This document shows positions 29,291 through 37,312 of a DNA stretch of 64,000 bases, one piece after another. The DNA is taken from positions 1 to 64,000 of the forward strand of contig JANQQK010000035.1 of the NCBI GenBank assembly GCA_028289375.1, given 5' to 3'. The stretch is from Phycisphaerae bacterium. Lineage in GTDB: Bacteria > Planctomycetota > Phycisphaerae > UBA1845. Made by a program: the position numbers and the translations under genes. The notes beneath the pieces were generated by a model. The model did no database searches. It saw only the letters and a program-made list of their open reading frames with translations, and had not been told where the DNA came from. Each line of letters begins with the position of its first letter. Position 1 is the stretch's first letter.

Positions 29291-29878
29291 ATGTCGATCA
29301 AGACGATCCTGTTTGAGAATCCCTACATGCTGGTCCCGATTCTGTTCGGGATCGAGTTCATCTTCGTGGCTGCGTGGAACCTGCGGCGGACGCGGCTGAC
29401 CGGGCGGTTGGCGGTGGCGGGGTTGATTCTTTTCCCGCTGATGGTACTGGTGCAGACAATCGTCGTGACGGATGCGGAGCGCGTTCGGGCAACCTGCGAT
29501 CGCGTCGTGCGGGCGGTCGTCGAGGGGGACGTGCGAAGCGTGGCCAACCACATCGCCGGTGACTTTCGGTACGAAAATCGCGGCGACACCTGGGACAAGG
29601 CCGCACTGGTGGACCGCATCGAGCAGGCGCTCACACGATGGGACGTGAGCAACTGCAGCGTGTCGCAGTTCGAGGTGACCGAGGATGATCGTGGGGTGCG
29701 GTCGTCGTTTCAGGTCACCTGCCGCATGTCGTCGATGGACGCCTCCATCCCGACGTTTCCGTCACGCTGGGAACTGGGCTGGCAACTCACCGATGACACC
29801 TGCCACATCACCGAGATCAAACCCATCCGGACGCAGTGGATGCCGTATGACCGTTTGGACGAAGTCCTTCGGCGTTGA
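29291..29878 (+). CDS. Hypothetical membrane protein with NTF2-like C-terminal part
   Basis: A 195-residue protein starting 3 nt after the helicase stop, so probably cotranscribed. Two membrane helices (MLVPILFGIEFIFVAAW, LAVAGLILFPLMVLV) are followed by an extracytoplasmic domain of about 130 residues with VRAVVEGDVRSVANHI and WDKAALVDRIEQALTRWDV, resembling a SnoaL/NTF2-like fold. I recognise no specific family; function unknown. Confidence 0.75.
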   Translation: MSIKTILFENPYMLVPILFGIEFIFVAAWNLRRTRLTGRLAVAGLILFPLMVLVQTIVVTDAERVRATCDRVVRAVVEGDVRSVANHIAGDFRYENRGDTWDKAALVDRIEQALTRWDVSNCSVSQFEVTEDDRGVRSSFQVTCRMSSMDASIPTFPSRWELGWQLTDDTCHITEIKPIRTQWMPYDRLDEVLRR

Positions 29879-29993
29879 CAAGCATCGCCGGCGACGACGA
29901 GTCCTGGACTCCCCGCGATTTCGCTTCGTCGATATCGGACGGTCGCTCGTAGCGATTTCCGAAGAGCACCCCTTGGTGAACATTTTGAAAAAA

Positions 29994-30022
29994 TTGACAA
30001 AATGTGGGTGCGGACGTAGACT
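29994..30022 (+). promoter_or_regulatory. Promoter of the ParD/ParE-like pair
   Basis: TTGACA (29994-29999), 17 nt spacer, TAGACT (30017-30022). Transcription would start near 30029, about 23 nt before the antitoxin ATG. Confidence 0.65.
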
Positions 30023-30051
30023 TGTGAGTGTTCAAGTTGGGGGTAATGCTC

Positions 30052-30315
30052 ATGAGCCGCATTTCGATCGACGTGACACCCGAGCAGCATCAGCGATTGA
30101 AAGCGCTGGCTGCCTTGCAGGGTAAGTCCATTAAGGAGTTTGTGCTGGCCAGCACGCTCGGCACCCTTGGTGTCGCAGATCATGCCCTCTCTGAGCTTGA
30201 GGCTGTTCTCGACGCGCGCATCAGTGAAGCAAACGCTGCTCGAAGAAGCACGCAAACGGTGGAAAGCGTGTTCAAGCAGGCCCCTGATGAGCTAGGCCCG
30301 AAGCCAAATGGCTGA
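30052..30315 (+). CDS. ParD-like ribbon-helix-helix antitoxin
   Basis: An 87-residue protein. Its start, SRISIDVTPEQHQRLKALA, then LQGKSIKEFVL, is the ribbon-helix-helix DNA-binding region of ParD/RHH antitoxins. ATG 30052 fits the family start and follows a GGGG-containing site; ATG 30046 is not in frame with it. Its stop overlaps the toxin start by 8 nt, the usual arrangement. It would bind its own promoter and the toxin. Because the toxin is frameshifted, it may now be an orphan antitoxin. Confidence 0.88.
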   Translation: MSRISIDVTPEQHQRLKALAALQGKSIKEFVLASTLGTLGVADHALSELEAVLDARISEANAARRSTQTVESVFKQAPDELGPKPNG

Positions 30316-30614
30316 GTATGAACTTGCCCCCGCCGCGGAACGTGACCTGCTGCACATCGCTCGCTACACCATTGAAAAGTCGGGGAATGGAACAAGCGGC
30401 CCGATATGAGGCAGCCCTTGCGAAACATTTTCATGGCATCGGTCGGGGCGAAGTCCGAACCAAAGCACCTCTCGAACATCGCCCTGAGTTGATGTACAGC
30501 CGGTGCGAACACCACTACGTGTTCTTCATGACGCGCGACGACGCCTGCCCGCTCATTCTCGCCGTTCTCCACGAGAATATGGACCTGATTGCGCGGATAT
30601 CGGAACGACTTTGA
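30308..30614 (+). pseudogene. ParE/RelE-superfamily toxin broken by a one-base insertion
   Basis: From ATG 30308 the frame reads MAEYELAPAAERDLLHIARY then EKSGNG and stops after 33 codons. The following frame, shifted by one base, continues EQAARYEAALAKHFHGIGRG and ends HENMDLIARISERL at 30614. Removing one base near 30381 (TCGGGGA instead of TGGGGA) restores EKWGMEQAARY. Both parts match ParE toxins, which inhibit gyrase or, in RelE-like members, cleave mRNA. Either the toxin is inactivated or the base is an assembly error; raw reads would decide. Confidence 0.9.
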
Positions 30615-30709
30615 CAGCCACGCCCAGTGACCGTCGGACTATTCTCCCAAGGGGACGATTAGCGCAGCGCAGTCGAGTGGGTACTCAGGCTCGCCAGTGA
30701 TAAGCCAAT

Positions 30710-30940
30710 CTACGCGGTCAGGGTTTTCAGGTCGGCGTCGGTGATCTTGCTGGCGGCTTTTTCGAGTTTGCGACTCAGCCAGCTCATGACGTCCGGGGTG
30801 AAAGGCAGGCTGCCCGACTTGACGGTTGCGAGCATGCGGGCGTCGCGGCGGATACGCTCCCTGGACTTGGCCTTGTGGTTGACGGCCTTGGCGTGGGCGT
30901 GATCGATGGCACGAAGTTTGAAACGAACGCTGCGACGCAT
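30710..30940 (-). CDS. Small basic hypothetical protein
   Basis: A 76-residue protein with a clear AGGAGAG ribosome site about 6 nt before ATG 30940. The first half is Lys/Arg-rich (RRSVRFKLRAIDHAHAKAVN) and the second half is amphipathic (PDVMSWLSRKLEKAASKITD). I do not recognise a family; a nucleic-acid-binding role is a guess. It lies alone between the toxin remnant and the ABC exporter. Confidence 0.6.
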   Translation of the reverse strand: MRRSVRFKLRAIDHAHAKAVNHKAKSRERIRRDARMLATVKSGSLPFTPDVMSWLSRKLEKAASKITDADLKTLTA

Positions 30941-31021
30941 GGTGGACTCTCCTGGCTGTGAAATCCTTCGAGCCGCGTATTGTGCAAAATCCCCCCGGAT
31001 CGGTCAAGCCGACCCCGCCGC

Positions 31022-32068
31022 TTAGGTCCAGCGGAACCAGCGGATCGCGAGAACGAAGGAAACCACGCCCCAGGCAGCGAGAATGAGGATGGGGATGCCC
31101 TGATCGAAGACGGTGGCGCCCTCGAGGATGATCGAGCGGAGGGCGTCGTTGAGCTGGGTCAGCGGCAGGGCCTTGATGAACGGCATCAGCACGTCCGGGA
31201 AGCGTTCATAGGAGAAAAACACACCCGAGCACAACCACATCGGCAGCATGACGAGGTTCATAAGGCCCGAAATCGTCTCGATTTTCTCGGCTCGGCTGGC
31301 GACGAGCAGGCCTATCCCGGCGAAGCTGAGGGCACCGATCAGCGCCATCGCGATGATGTTCAGCAGGCCTCCCTCAACCGAGACGCTGAAGACCATCCAG
31401 CCAGCCCCGAGCAAAGCGATCATCTCCGGAATGGTAAACACAAGCCGTCCACCGATCAGCGAGAGCAGAAAATCGGTCTTGCTCATCGGCGTGGCGATCA
31501 GTCGCTTGAGCAGTTTCTTGACCCGCATGTCCGTCAGGACAAACCCGCAGCCCCACAACCCGCCGCCCATCAGGTTCATGCCCAGAAGCCCGGGCACCAG
31601 AAAATCAATGTAGCGGGCGCCGGGCTTGGTGATTTCGTTGTCGGTGACGGCGATGGGATCCGTTCTGCCGCCGACGGCGCGCTGGAAGGCATCGTCAATC
31701 TTGGCACGCGCGAGCGTGCTTTCGGGCCGCGTCGGGTCGAACTGGTATTCGACGGTGCCGTCGTCGCCGGGTTTGACGATAATCGACGTCTTGCCGTAGC
31801 GGAGACGATCCGCGCAGGCGTCAGGCTCGTTGATCTGAATGTCAAACACCGTCTCGCTCTCGGAGAGCTTGGCCTTGATCGATTCGGCGGTTTCCGATGC
31901 AACGATGTCGACCGCGATCACTTCCACCGGCTTGCTGCGAAACGCGAGACCCAGCGCCAGCGTCAACAGGATCGGAAAGCCATACGTCCAGAACATCGCT
32001 TCCGGCTCGCGATAGAACGTCCGCATGCGGTAGAGAAACAGTTCCTTGAGCGGGTTATAGCGTGTCAT
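31022..32068 (-). CDS. ABC-2-type exporter permease
   Basis: A 348-residue membrane protein. An N-terminal helix (MFWTYGFPILLTLALGLAF) is followed by a large soluble loop of about 110 residues and then five helices (VPGLLGMNLMGGGLWG, IPEMIALLGAGWMVFSV, NIIAMALIGALSFAGIG, MNLVMLPMWLCSGVFF, ILILAAWGVVSFVLAI). This is the ABC-2 layout of drug, polysaccharide or lipid exporters. Its start overlaps the stop of the ATPase gene by 14 nt, so they form one unit. Substrate unknown. Confidence 0.92.
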   Translation of the reverse strand: MTRYNPLKELFLYRMRTFYREPEAMFWTYGFPILLTLALGLAFRSKPVEVIAVDIVASETAESIKAKLSESETVFDIQINEPDACADRLRYGKTSIIVKPGDDGTVEYQFDPTRPESTLARAKIDDAFQRAVGGRTDPIAVTDNEITKPGARYIDFLVPGLLGMNLMGGGLWGCGFVLTDMRVKKLLKRLIATPMSKTDFLLSLIGGRLVFTIPEMIALLGAGWMVFSVSVEGGLLNIIAMALIGALSFAGIGLLVASRAEKIETISGLMNLVMLPMWLCSGVFFSYERFPDVLMPFIKALPLTQLNDALRSIILEGATVFDQGIPILILAAWGVVSFVLAIRWFRWT

Positions 32069-33020
32069 CGAGTTCCTCAGCCGCGAGATGCCGACCGGTC
32101 AGCGTCACAAACACGTCTTCGAGGCTGACGTGACGCGTGGTGATCCGGGCCAGCGAAAGTTGGTCCGATTCAAGCTTGTTGATCAGGGCGGGCAACGCCA
32201 CGTGCGGCTCCGTCACGGTCAGGCAGTAGCCGTCGTTCTCAAACCGCGCCGTGGAGACCGCCGGCAGGGACGTAAACGCATCCGCACTGGTTTGGCCATT
32301 GGATTCCGCCAGGGCGAACTCGATGATGTGCTCGCCGCCGAGCTGGTGAATCAATTCAGACGGTGAGCCGAGGGCGATCACCTTGCCGTGATCGACGACA
32401 GCCACCCGGTCACACAATCGTTGGGCTTCGTCCATGTAATGTGTGGTCAGCAGGGTCGTGCGTGATCGCGATTTCTGCTCGCGGATGATGTCCCACAGCT
32501 CGCGGCGCGACTGCGGATCGAGACCGGTTGTCGGTTCATCGAGACACAGCAGCTCCGGATCCCCCGCCAATGCGCACGCGACGGCCAACCTCTGCTTCTG
32601 CCCGCCTGAGAGCTTTCCGACCCACGCATCCGCCTTCTCCTCGAGGGCGACCATGGCGATGACCTCGTCGGGTTCGCGTCCCTCGCGGTAAAAGCTGCGA
32701 AACAGCGTGGCTGTCTCGCGGACGGTCAGCTTCTCGTTGAGGCGGGTTTCCTGCAGGCTGATGCCGAGGCGTTGGCGGATGGCATCATCATCCTTGCCGT
32801 TCCACTGTCGGCCCAGGACTTCAACGTAGCCCGATGTTTCCTTGAGCATGCCTTCGAGGATTTCGACGGTGGTCGTCTTGCCGGCGCCGTTGGGCCCCAG
32901 CAGCCCGAAGCACTCGCCGACCTCGATTTCAAGGTTGAGGCCATTGAGCGCGTCGACCGGTTTCTTCTTCTTCGCGTCGTACCGCTTATAGAGGTCGCGA
33001 CAACTGACAGCCAATGCCAT
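32055..33020 (-). CDS. ABC transporter ATP-binding protein (ABC-2 exporter partner)
   Basis: With the start at ATG 33020 the protein has 321 residues. Walker A GLLGPNGAGKTTT, Q-loop ISLQE, signature LSGGQKQRLAVACAL, Walker B LLCLDEPTTGLDP and the H-loop TTHYMDEA are all present. The C-terminal 90 residues match the DRA-type regulatory tail of this exporter class. It energises the permease gene that overlaps its 3' end. The ClC gene lies upstream on the same strand with a 99 nt gap. Confidence 0.95.
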   Translation of the reverse strand: MALAVSCRDLYKRYDAKKKKPVDALNGLNLEIEVGECFGLLGPNGAGKTTTVEILEGMLKETSGYVEVLGRQWNGKDDDAIRQRLGISLQETRLNEKLTVRETATLFRSFYREGREPDEVIAMVALEEKADAWVGKLSGGQKQRLAVACALAGDPELLCLDEPTTGLDPQSRRELWDIIREQKSRSRTTLLTTHYMDEAQRLCDRVAVVDHGKVIALGSPSELIHQLGGEHIIEFALAESNGQTSADAFTSLPAVSTARFENDGYCLTVTEPHVALPALINKLESDQLSLARITTRHVSLEDVFVTLTGRHLAAEELDDTL

Positions 33021-33119
33021 GCTCAGTCCATCCTTGCTCGTGAAGGTGAGGCCATGCCCCGGCAGCGCCGGGATTGTAGCGGTCTGGAGGTGTCGGTCCA
33101 ACCGGCCAACCGATGTGCG

Positions 33120-35270
33120 TCATGGCTGATTCGGCAACTCGCCGTCGGGTGTCGCATCCGCATGTTCCGTCGTGGCGCCGGATTGAGCGTCGTTCTGCCA
33201 CACGACGGCGACGAGGCGGTCGCTCATGGTCAACGGGGCGTCGATGTCGGGCGGGCATTGGATCGAGCCGTCAGGCTTCTCGATGGCGATGACCTGCGCG
33301 CCGAAATTGCGGCGGAAGTCGGCATCACGGAGGGATTTGCCAAGTGCCTGCATCGGCACGATGAGACGCTGGATCTGATCGGTCCGCATCGGGTTGACGC
33401 CCATGACAAGCTGCTGCAGTTGGCCTTCCTGCTCGATGGCGGCCAATCCCGCATGCTCCTTCATGACGGCTTGTTGGGTCTCCTGAACGCGTTGGCGGAC
33501 GGCTTCAAAGACGCGTTCGCGCGTGAGCATGCCGACCCAACGCCTGCGACGATCACGCGAGACGACCGGGAGCACGTCATGGTTCTCGATGCGGAACACG
33601 TTGAGGGCCGAGTATAGGTCGTCGTCGGCGAAAACCGTGGCGAGTTCCTCGGTCATGATGTCGTCTGCGATCAACGCGTCGGCCAATCCCGGTTCGGCCA
33701 TGATGCCTTCAAGGTCGGGCACTGAGATCAGACCAGATAATTTGCTATCGTCGACGACGGCGAACACGGGTCGCGTACCGGGTTGAATGCGTTCGACGAG
33801 TTGCGACATGCTCATGTCACGCGTGGCGACCAGCGGCCAATCGCGCTCCATGATCTGTTCGACGCGGTTGGCTTCGAGAATGTGAATGACGGCGTCGGCC
33901 GCGTGTGCGGGGGACTCGGCGGCGGAGCGGAGCTGCTCGTGATTCAGGCCAAACCGCCGCCCGACGACGTACGAGGTCATGCAGACGAGCATGAGCGGAA
34001 CGATCAGCCCGTAGCTGCCGGTCATCTCCATGACCATCACGATGGACGCAAGCGGCACGCGCATCGACGCAGCCAACACGCCGCCCATGCCGACCGGGAT
34101 CAACGCCAGCCGCAATTCGTCAGGAACCTGCCCCGGGTAAAGGGCTTCCATCGCAGCCCCGAGAAACGCTCCGACTGCCCCACCCACGAACACGCTCGGG
34201 CCCAGCACGCCGCCCGATGCGCCGCTGCCGACGGTCAACGCGGTCGCGATGCACTTGACGACGGCCACCGCGCCAAACAGGCCGGCCCAGGTCCACCAAT
34301 CGTGCTCTGTGTAGACAAAGGCGGTCGGGTTGCCGGGTGCGGACATCGCGTTGCGAATGAAATCGTATTGGCCATCCATGACCTGTGGCAGCACGCACGC
34401 CAACCCGCCTGTCGCAAGTCCGCCGATGGCTGGGGCGAACCATCGGGGCAATCGTGACCACGGCAGCAGTTTCTTTTCAACCGTCCACATGCACAGGCTG
34501 AGCAATATGCTGACCAAACCGCAAAGCGGGCCGAGCACGAGATAGGGCACGAGATGCCAGACGGTTGTGAAGGCAAGCGTGCTCGCGTGCGGCAGCAGGA
34601 ATTCGCCGAATCCGTAGAAGGCCATGAACGTCGAGTATCCGATCACGGATGCGACGAAGGCGGGCACGATGGCGTCGGTTTCGAATTCCGGTTCCTTATA
34701 CAACACGCCAGCTGCGAAGAGCGCGCCGCCCAGCGGGCACTGGAAGATCGCGCCGACACCGGCAGCGCAACCCGCCACGAGCAGCACGCGTCGTTCGCGC
34801 GGGGTCATGCCGAACAGGCTGCCCATGGTTGATCCGATCGCGGCTCCGAGCGCGGCGATCGGACCCTCCGGACCGGCTGACCCGCCGCAGGAGATCACGC
34901 CGGCGGCAGCCGCCCCCTTGATGGCCGGCCCCTTGAGTGGGAACTTACCCATGTTGTGGTGGAAGGCGCGGGTCAGCGCATCGGTGCCGTGGCCAAACGC
35001 GGTCGGGCAGAACCACCAGACGACGAGTCCGGACACGAGTCCGCCGGCAGCCGGCAACAGCAGCACGCCGAGATGAAATCGCCCGATGTCCTCGCCGGCG
35101 ACGTGCGTGAACTGCCCGACCAGATGCTTGACGCCCTCGTGGAGTGCCCATTCCAGCCCCGCCGCCGCCAACCCACCAAGCAGGCCGACCAGAATGCCCA
35201 TTCCAAAAAGACGCGACCAACTCGCCGCCGGCTTCGGGATGCGCGCCAGAATATTGGCCTTGCGTGGCAT
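33120..35270 (-). CDS. ClC-family chloride channel/antiporter with CBS domains
   Basis: A 716-residue protein. The ClC core has the anion-filter motif GGSAGPEGPIAALGAAIGS, with the gating Glu in GPEGP, and GASGGVLGPSVFVGG. About 120 residues with two CBS repeats follow (WPLVATRDMSMSQLVERI, MTEELATVFADDDLYSALNV). The last 80 residues (DFRRNFGAQVIAIEKPDG, TMSDRLVAVVWQ) resemble the RCK-C/TrkA-C ligand domain. Nucleotide or ligand binding to the CBS/RCK parts likely gates anion flux. The exact stoichiometry (channel or H+/Cl- exchanger) cannot be read. Confidence 0.92.
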   Translation of the reverse strand: MPRKANILARIPKPAASWSRLFGMGILVGLLGGLAAAGLEWALHEGVKHLVGQFTHVAGEDIGRFHLGVLLLPAAGGLVSGLVVWWFCPTAFGHGTDALTRAFHHNMGKFPLKGPAIKGAAAAGVISCGGSAGPEGPIAALGAAIGSTMGSLFGMTPRERRVLLVAGCAAGVGAIFQCPLGGALFAAGVLYKEPEFETDAIVPAFVASVIGYSTFMAFYGFGEFLLPHASTLAFTTVWHLVPYLVLGPLCGLVSILLSLCMWTVEKKLLPWSRLPRWFAPAIGGLATGGLACVLPQVMDGQYDFIRNAMSAPGNPTAFVYTEHDWWTWAGLFGAVAVVKCIATALTVGSGASGGVLGPSVFVGGAVGAFLGAAMEALYPGQVPDELRLALIPVGMGGVLAASMRVPLASIVMVMEMTGSYGLIVPLMLVCMTSYVVGRRFGLNHEQLRSAAESPAHAADAVIHILEANRVEQIMERDWPLVATRDMSMSQLVERIQPGTRPVFAVVDDSKLSGLISVPDLEGIMAEPGLADALIADDIMTEELATVFADDDLYSALNVFRIENHDVLPVVSRDRRRRWVGMLTRERVFEAVRQRVQETQQAVMKEHAGLAAIEQEGQLQQLVMGVNPMRTDQIQRLIVPMQALGKSLRDADFRRNFGAQVIAIEKPDGSIQCPPDIDAPLTMSDRLVAVVWQNDAQSGATTEHADATPDGELPNQP

Positions 35271-35451
35271 CCGGGCATCCTATCGACGTGTGCGGATCGT
35301 GGGTAGCCGTGGTGATCGGACGTCGTCGGATGCCGCGACTTGCCTAGCGGGAGATGCCAAGAGCAAGTCCATCGATTCCGATTGACTTGGGCCGGGGGTG
35401 TGTCATGTTAGAGGTAGAGGGAGTCACAGAGACGCTTCCGGAGGTGTTGCG

Positions 35452-35634
35452 ATGCTACGCATCACGCTGAGCATTGTGGTGTTCCTGCTTTGCGTTCTGG
35501 CCGTTCCGACACAGGCGTCGGGTGAACTGGGGCTGGTCCGGGCCGACCCGGTGGGCAACCTGCTGTTCCTGCCGGCGTTCGCCGTTTTGATCATGCACCA
35601 CGTGCACCATCACGGCCGACGGCGAGCGCACTGA
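35452..35634 (+). CDS. Small membrane protein with His-rich tail
   Basis: A 60-residue protein with a strong GGAGG site 8 nt before ATG 35452. A signal-type helix (LSIVVFLLCVLAVPTQA) and a second short hydrophobic segment (LLFLPAFAVLIMHH) lead to a HHVHHHGRRR tail that might bind metal. I do not recognise a family. The terminator at 35634-35656 follows directly, so it is a monocistronic unit. Confidence 0.6.
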   Translation: MLRITLSIVVFLLCVLAVPTQASGELGLVRADPVGNLLFLPAFAVLIMHHVHHHGRRRAH

Positions 35635-35656
35635 CGCGGGTTTGATCCGCGTTTTT
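35634..35656 (+). terminator. Intrinsic terminator after the small membrane protein gene
   Basis: ACGCGG (35634-35639) pairs perfectly with CCGCGT (35647-35652) around GTTTGAT and is followed by TTTT. It starts at the last base of the stop codon. Confidence 0.75.
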
Positions 35657-35827
35657 GACCGGGGTGAATCCCTGCGCTTCCGCTACCTCCTCAGCGTGAC
35701 CGCCGACGCTCATACCCCGAGACATACCCCGTTTTCAGTCCTGCCAAACCGACATCAACTTTCCCCCTGCCGCGACCGATAAACCCGTGTGGGCTTAATG
35801 GACGGCCCCATGATCGAGGGATGCACC

Positions 35828-36037
35828 ATGCCCGACGAACCGGGACAGATCAACGACTGCGCGCAACCTGCTGCAGAAAATGAGGATACACCTGGCCACG
35901 ACCATGCGCAAACGACCCACTCGCGTCGTGCGGTCATGGGCGGGGCGACCAGGCTGCTGGTTTACTCGGCGCCGCTGATCCAACTGTTCAGGCCCTCGGA
36001 GGCATTGGCGGCCAGTGGTGTGAGTTCCACATCATGA
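35828..36037 (+). CDS. Short Arg-Arg-signal peptide, candidate substrate of the PqqD/HprK-like cassette
   Basis: A 69-residue peptide from ATG 35828, chosen because a GAGGG site lies 7 nt upstream. The N-terminal 31 residues are polar and acidic (MPDEPGQINDCAQPAAENED). A twin-Arg motif and hydrophobic stretch follow (SRRAVMGGATRLLVYSAPLI), then FRPSEALAASGVSSTS, which ends in Ser-Ser-Thr-Ser. Its stop overlaps the next ATG by 4 nt (ATGA), so it is coupled to the PqqD-like gene. It is not a known named precursor. It may be a Tat-directed membrane peptide or a ribosomally made substrate whose C-terminal Ser is modified; this role is inferred from the neighbours only. Confidence 0.6.
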   Translation: MPDEPGQINDCAQPAAENEDTPGHDHAQTTHSRRAVMGGATRLLVYSAPLIQLFRPSEALAASGVSSTS

Positions 36038-36360
36038 TTTCGACGGTTGGTAGCCAAGTGGGTGTTCCAGTCGACGGCGCGGACCGATTTGTGCGTCGCG
36101 GTGACGTCGATGTGCACGAACTCGACGGCGAGGCAGTGCTCTATGACCTCGTCTTGAACACGACCTGTCGGCTGAATGGGACGGCTTACTTCGTTTGGCA
36201 GTGCTGCGACGGGAAGATGAGCGTGGATGACATTTGTGCGGCGATACTGAGCCGGTTCGATGTCGGCGGGGCTGTGGCCCGTCGCGACGTGCGGATGGCG
36301 GTCAGCGCGTTCTGGGAATCAGGGCTGGTCGAGCGGATGGATGATGGGGTGGTGGCGTGA
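36034..36360 (+). CDS. PqqD-like peptide chaperone (HPr-rel-A-system type)
   Basis: A 108-residue protein with the PqqD/RRE layout: a beta-strand start (FVRRGDVDVHELDGEAVLYD), then LNTTCRLNGTAYFVWQCCDG, SVDDICAAILSRFDV and a final WESGLVERM. PqqD-like domains bind leader peptides and present them to modifying enzymes. In the TIGR04353-type family they sit beside HprK-related kinases, as here. It overlaps both neighbours by 4 nt (ATGA and GTGA), suggesting coupled synthesis. The recognised peptide is probably the one encoded just upstream. Confidence 0.88.
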   Translation: MISTVGSQVGVPVDGADRFVRRGDVDVHELDGEAVLYDLVLNTTCRLNGTAYFVWQCCDGKMSVDDICAAILSRFDVGGAVARRDVRMAVSAFWESGLVERMDDGVVA

Positions 36361-37283
36361 AGACACTCTGGTCGCGGCTGGAGGATCGTCGGTTGCCGGC
36401 GGATCGGCTGGCGGCATTTGCCGAGGCTGCGGAGGTCGCGCACTTCCAAATCGGGGTGATCGGGGTTTCGCTGCATTGTCCGTATGGTCCTGCATTGCGG
36501 GATTTCTGTTCGCTGTATGACGACTGCCGGGTCGAGGTGCCGCCGCCGGATGCGATCAGGGTTGACGTGAAGCCGACGCGGCTGGGGCGGATGAAGCGTC
36601 GGCGGTACGAAGTGTGGGCGGACGACGAGCACCGGTTCACGGTGTGGAACAACCCGTCGGTGCTGCCGCACATCGAGTGGGCGATCAATTGGCACATCAT
36701 GTTGTATCAGCCCCGGTACTACCAGATTCATGCCGGCGTGGTCGAGTGTGATGGTCAGGGCGTGATCCTGCCGGCGGGTCCGGGTTGCGGAAAGACAACG
36801 CTGACGGCTGGGCTGGTGCGAAGCGGTTGGCGTTACCTGTCGGACGAGTTCGCGTTGATTGATCCTGATGATCTGCGATTGCGGGCGTACCCGAAGGCGT
36901 TGTGCGTGAAGGAAGGTTCGTTTGCGGTGCTGGACGCGATGGGACTGCGGGCTGCGCGGCGACGGGATTATCAGAAGGGGCAGAAGGGCCGCGTCACGTT
37001 TGTGAAACCGAGCGAGTTGAATCCGTCGGCGATTGGCGGGCGTTGTCCGGTTCGGTTTGTGATGTTTCCCAAGTTTGAGGCTGCCCGATCGCCGCGTGTA
37101 CGGGAGATGTCGCGGGCGGAGGCGGTGCTGCGGTTGAATGAGGTGTCGTTCAATTTCACGAAGTATCGGGCGGCGGGCGTGCAGATCATGGCGGACATTG
37201 TGCGCGAGGCGCGGGTGTTCGAGCTGGATGCGGGGCCGGTGGACGAGACGGTGGAGCTGGTGCGATCGGTGGTGCGTGGGTGA
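36357..37283 (+). CDS. HPr-kinase-related kinase (HprK-rel-A type)
   Basis: A 308-residue protein with GTG start overlapping the PqqD-like stop by 4 nt. The kinase core has a P-loop GPGCGKTT (141-148) and LSDEFALID, matching HPr kinase/phosphorylase relatives, but the usual HPr partner residues and fold context are absent. It fits the TIGR04352-like group. Related kinases in some lasso-peptide clusters phosphorylate a C-terminal Ser of the precursor; the candidate peptide here ends in Ser. The N-terminal 130 residues are family-specific. Substrate inferred, not shown. Confidence 0.87.
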   Translation: MKTLWSRLEDRRLPADRLAAFAEAAEVAHFQIGVIGVSLHCPYGPALRDFCSLYDDCRVEVPPPDAIRVDVKPTRLGRMKRRRYEVWADDEHRFTVWNNPSVLPHIEWAINWHIMLYQPRYYQIHAGVVECDGQGVILPAGPGCGKTTLTAGLVRSGWRYLSDEFALIDPDDLRLRAYPKALCVKEGSFAVLDAMGLRAARRRDYQKGQKGRVTFVKPSELNPSAIGGRCPVRFVMFPKFEAARSPRVREMSRAEAVLRLNEVSFNFTKYRAAGVQIMADIVREARVFELDAGPVDETVELVRSVVRG

Positions 37284-37312
37284 GATCGACGATCGTTCAA
37301 GGTGGGGATTCG

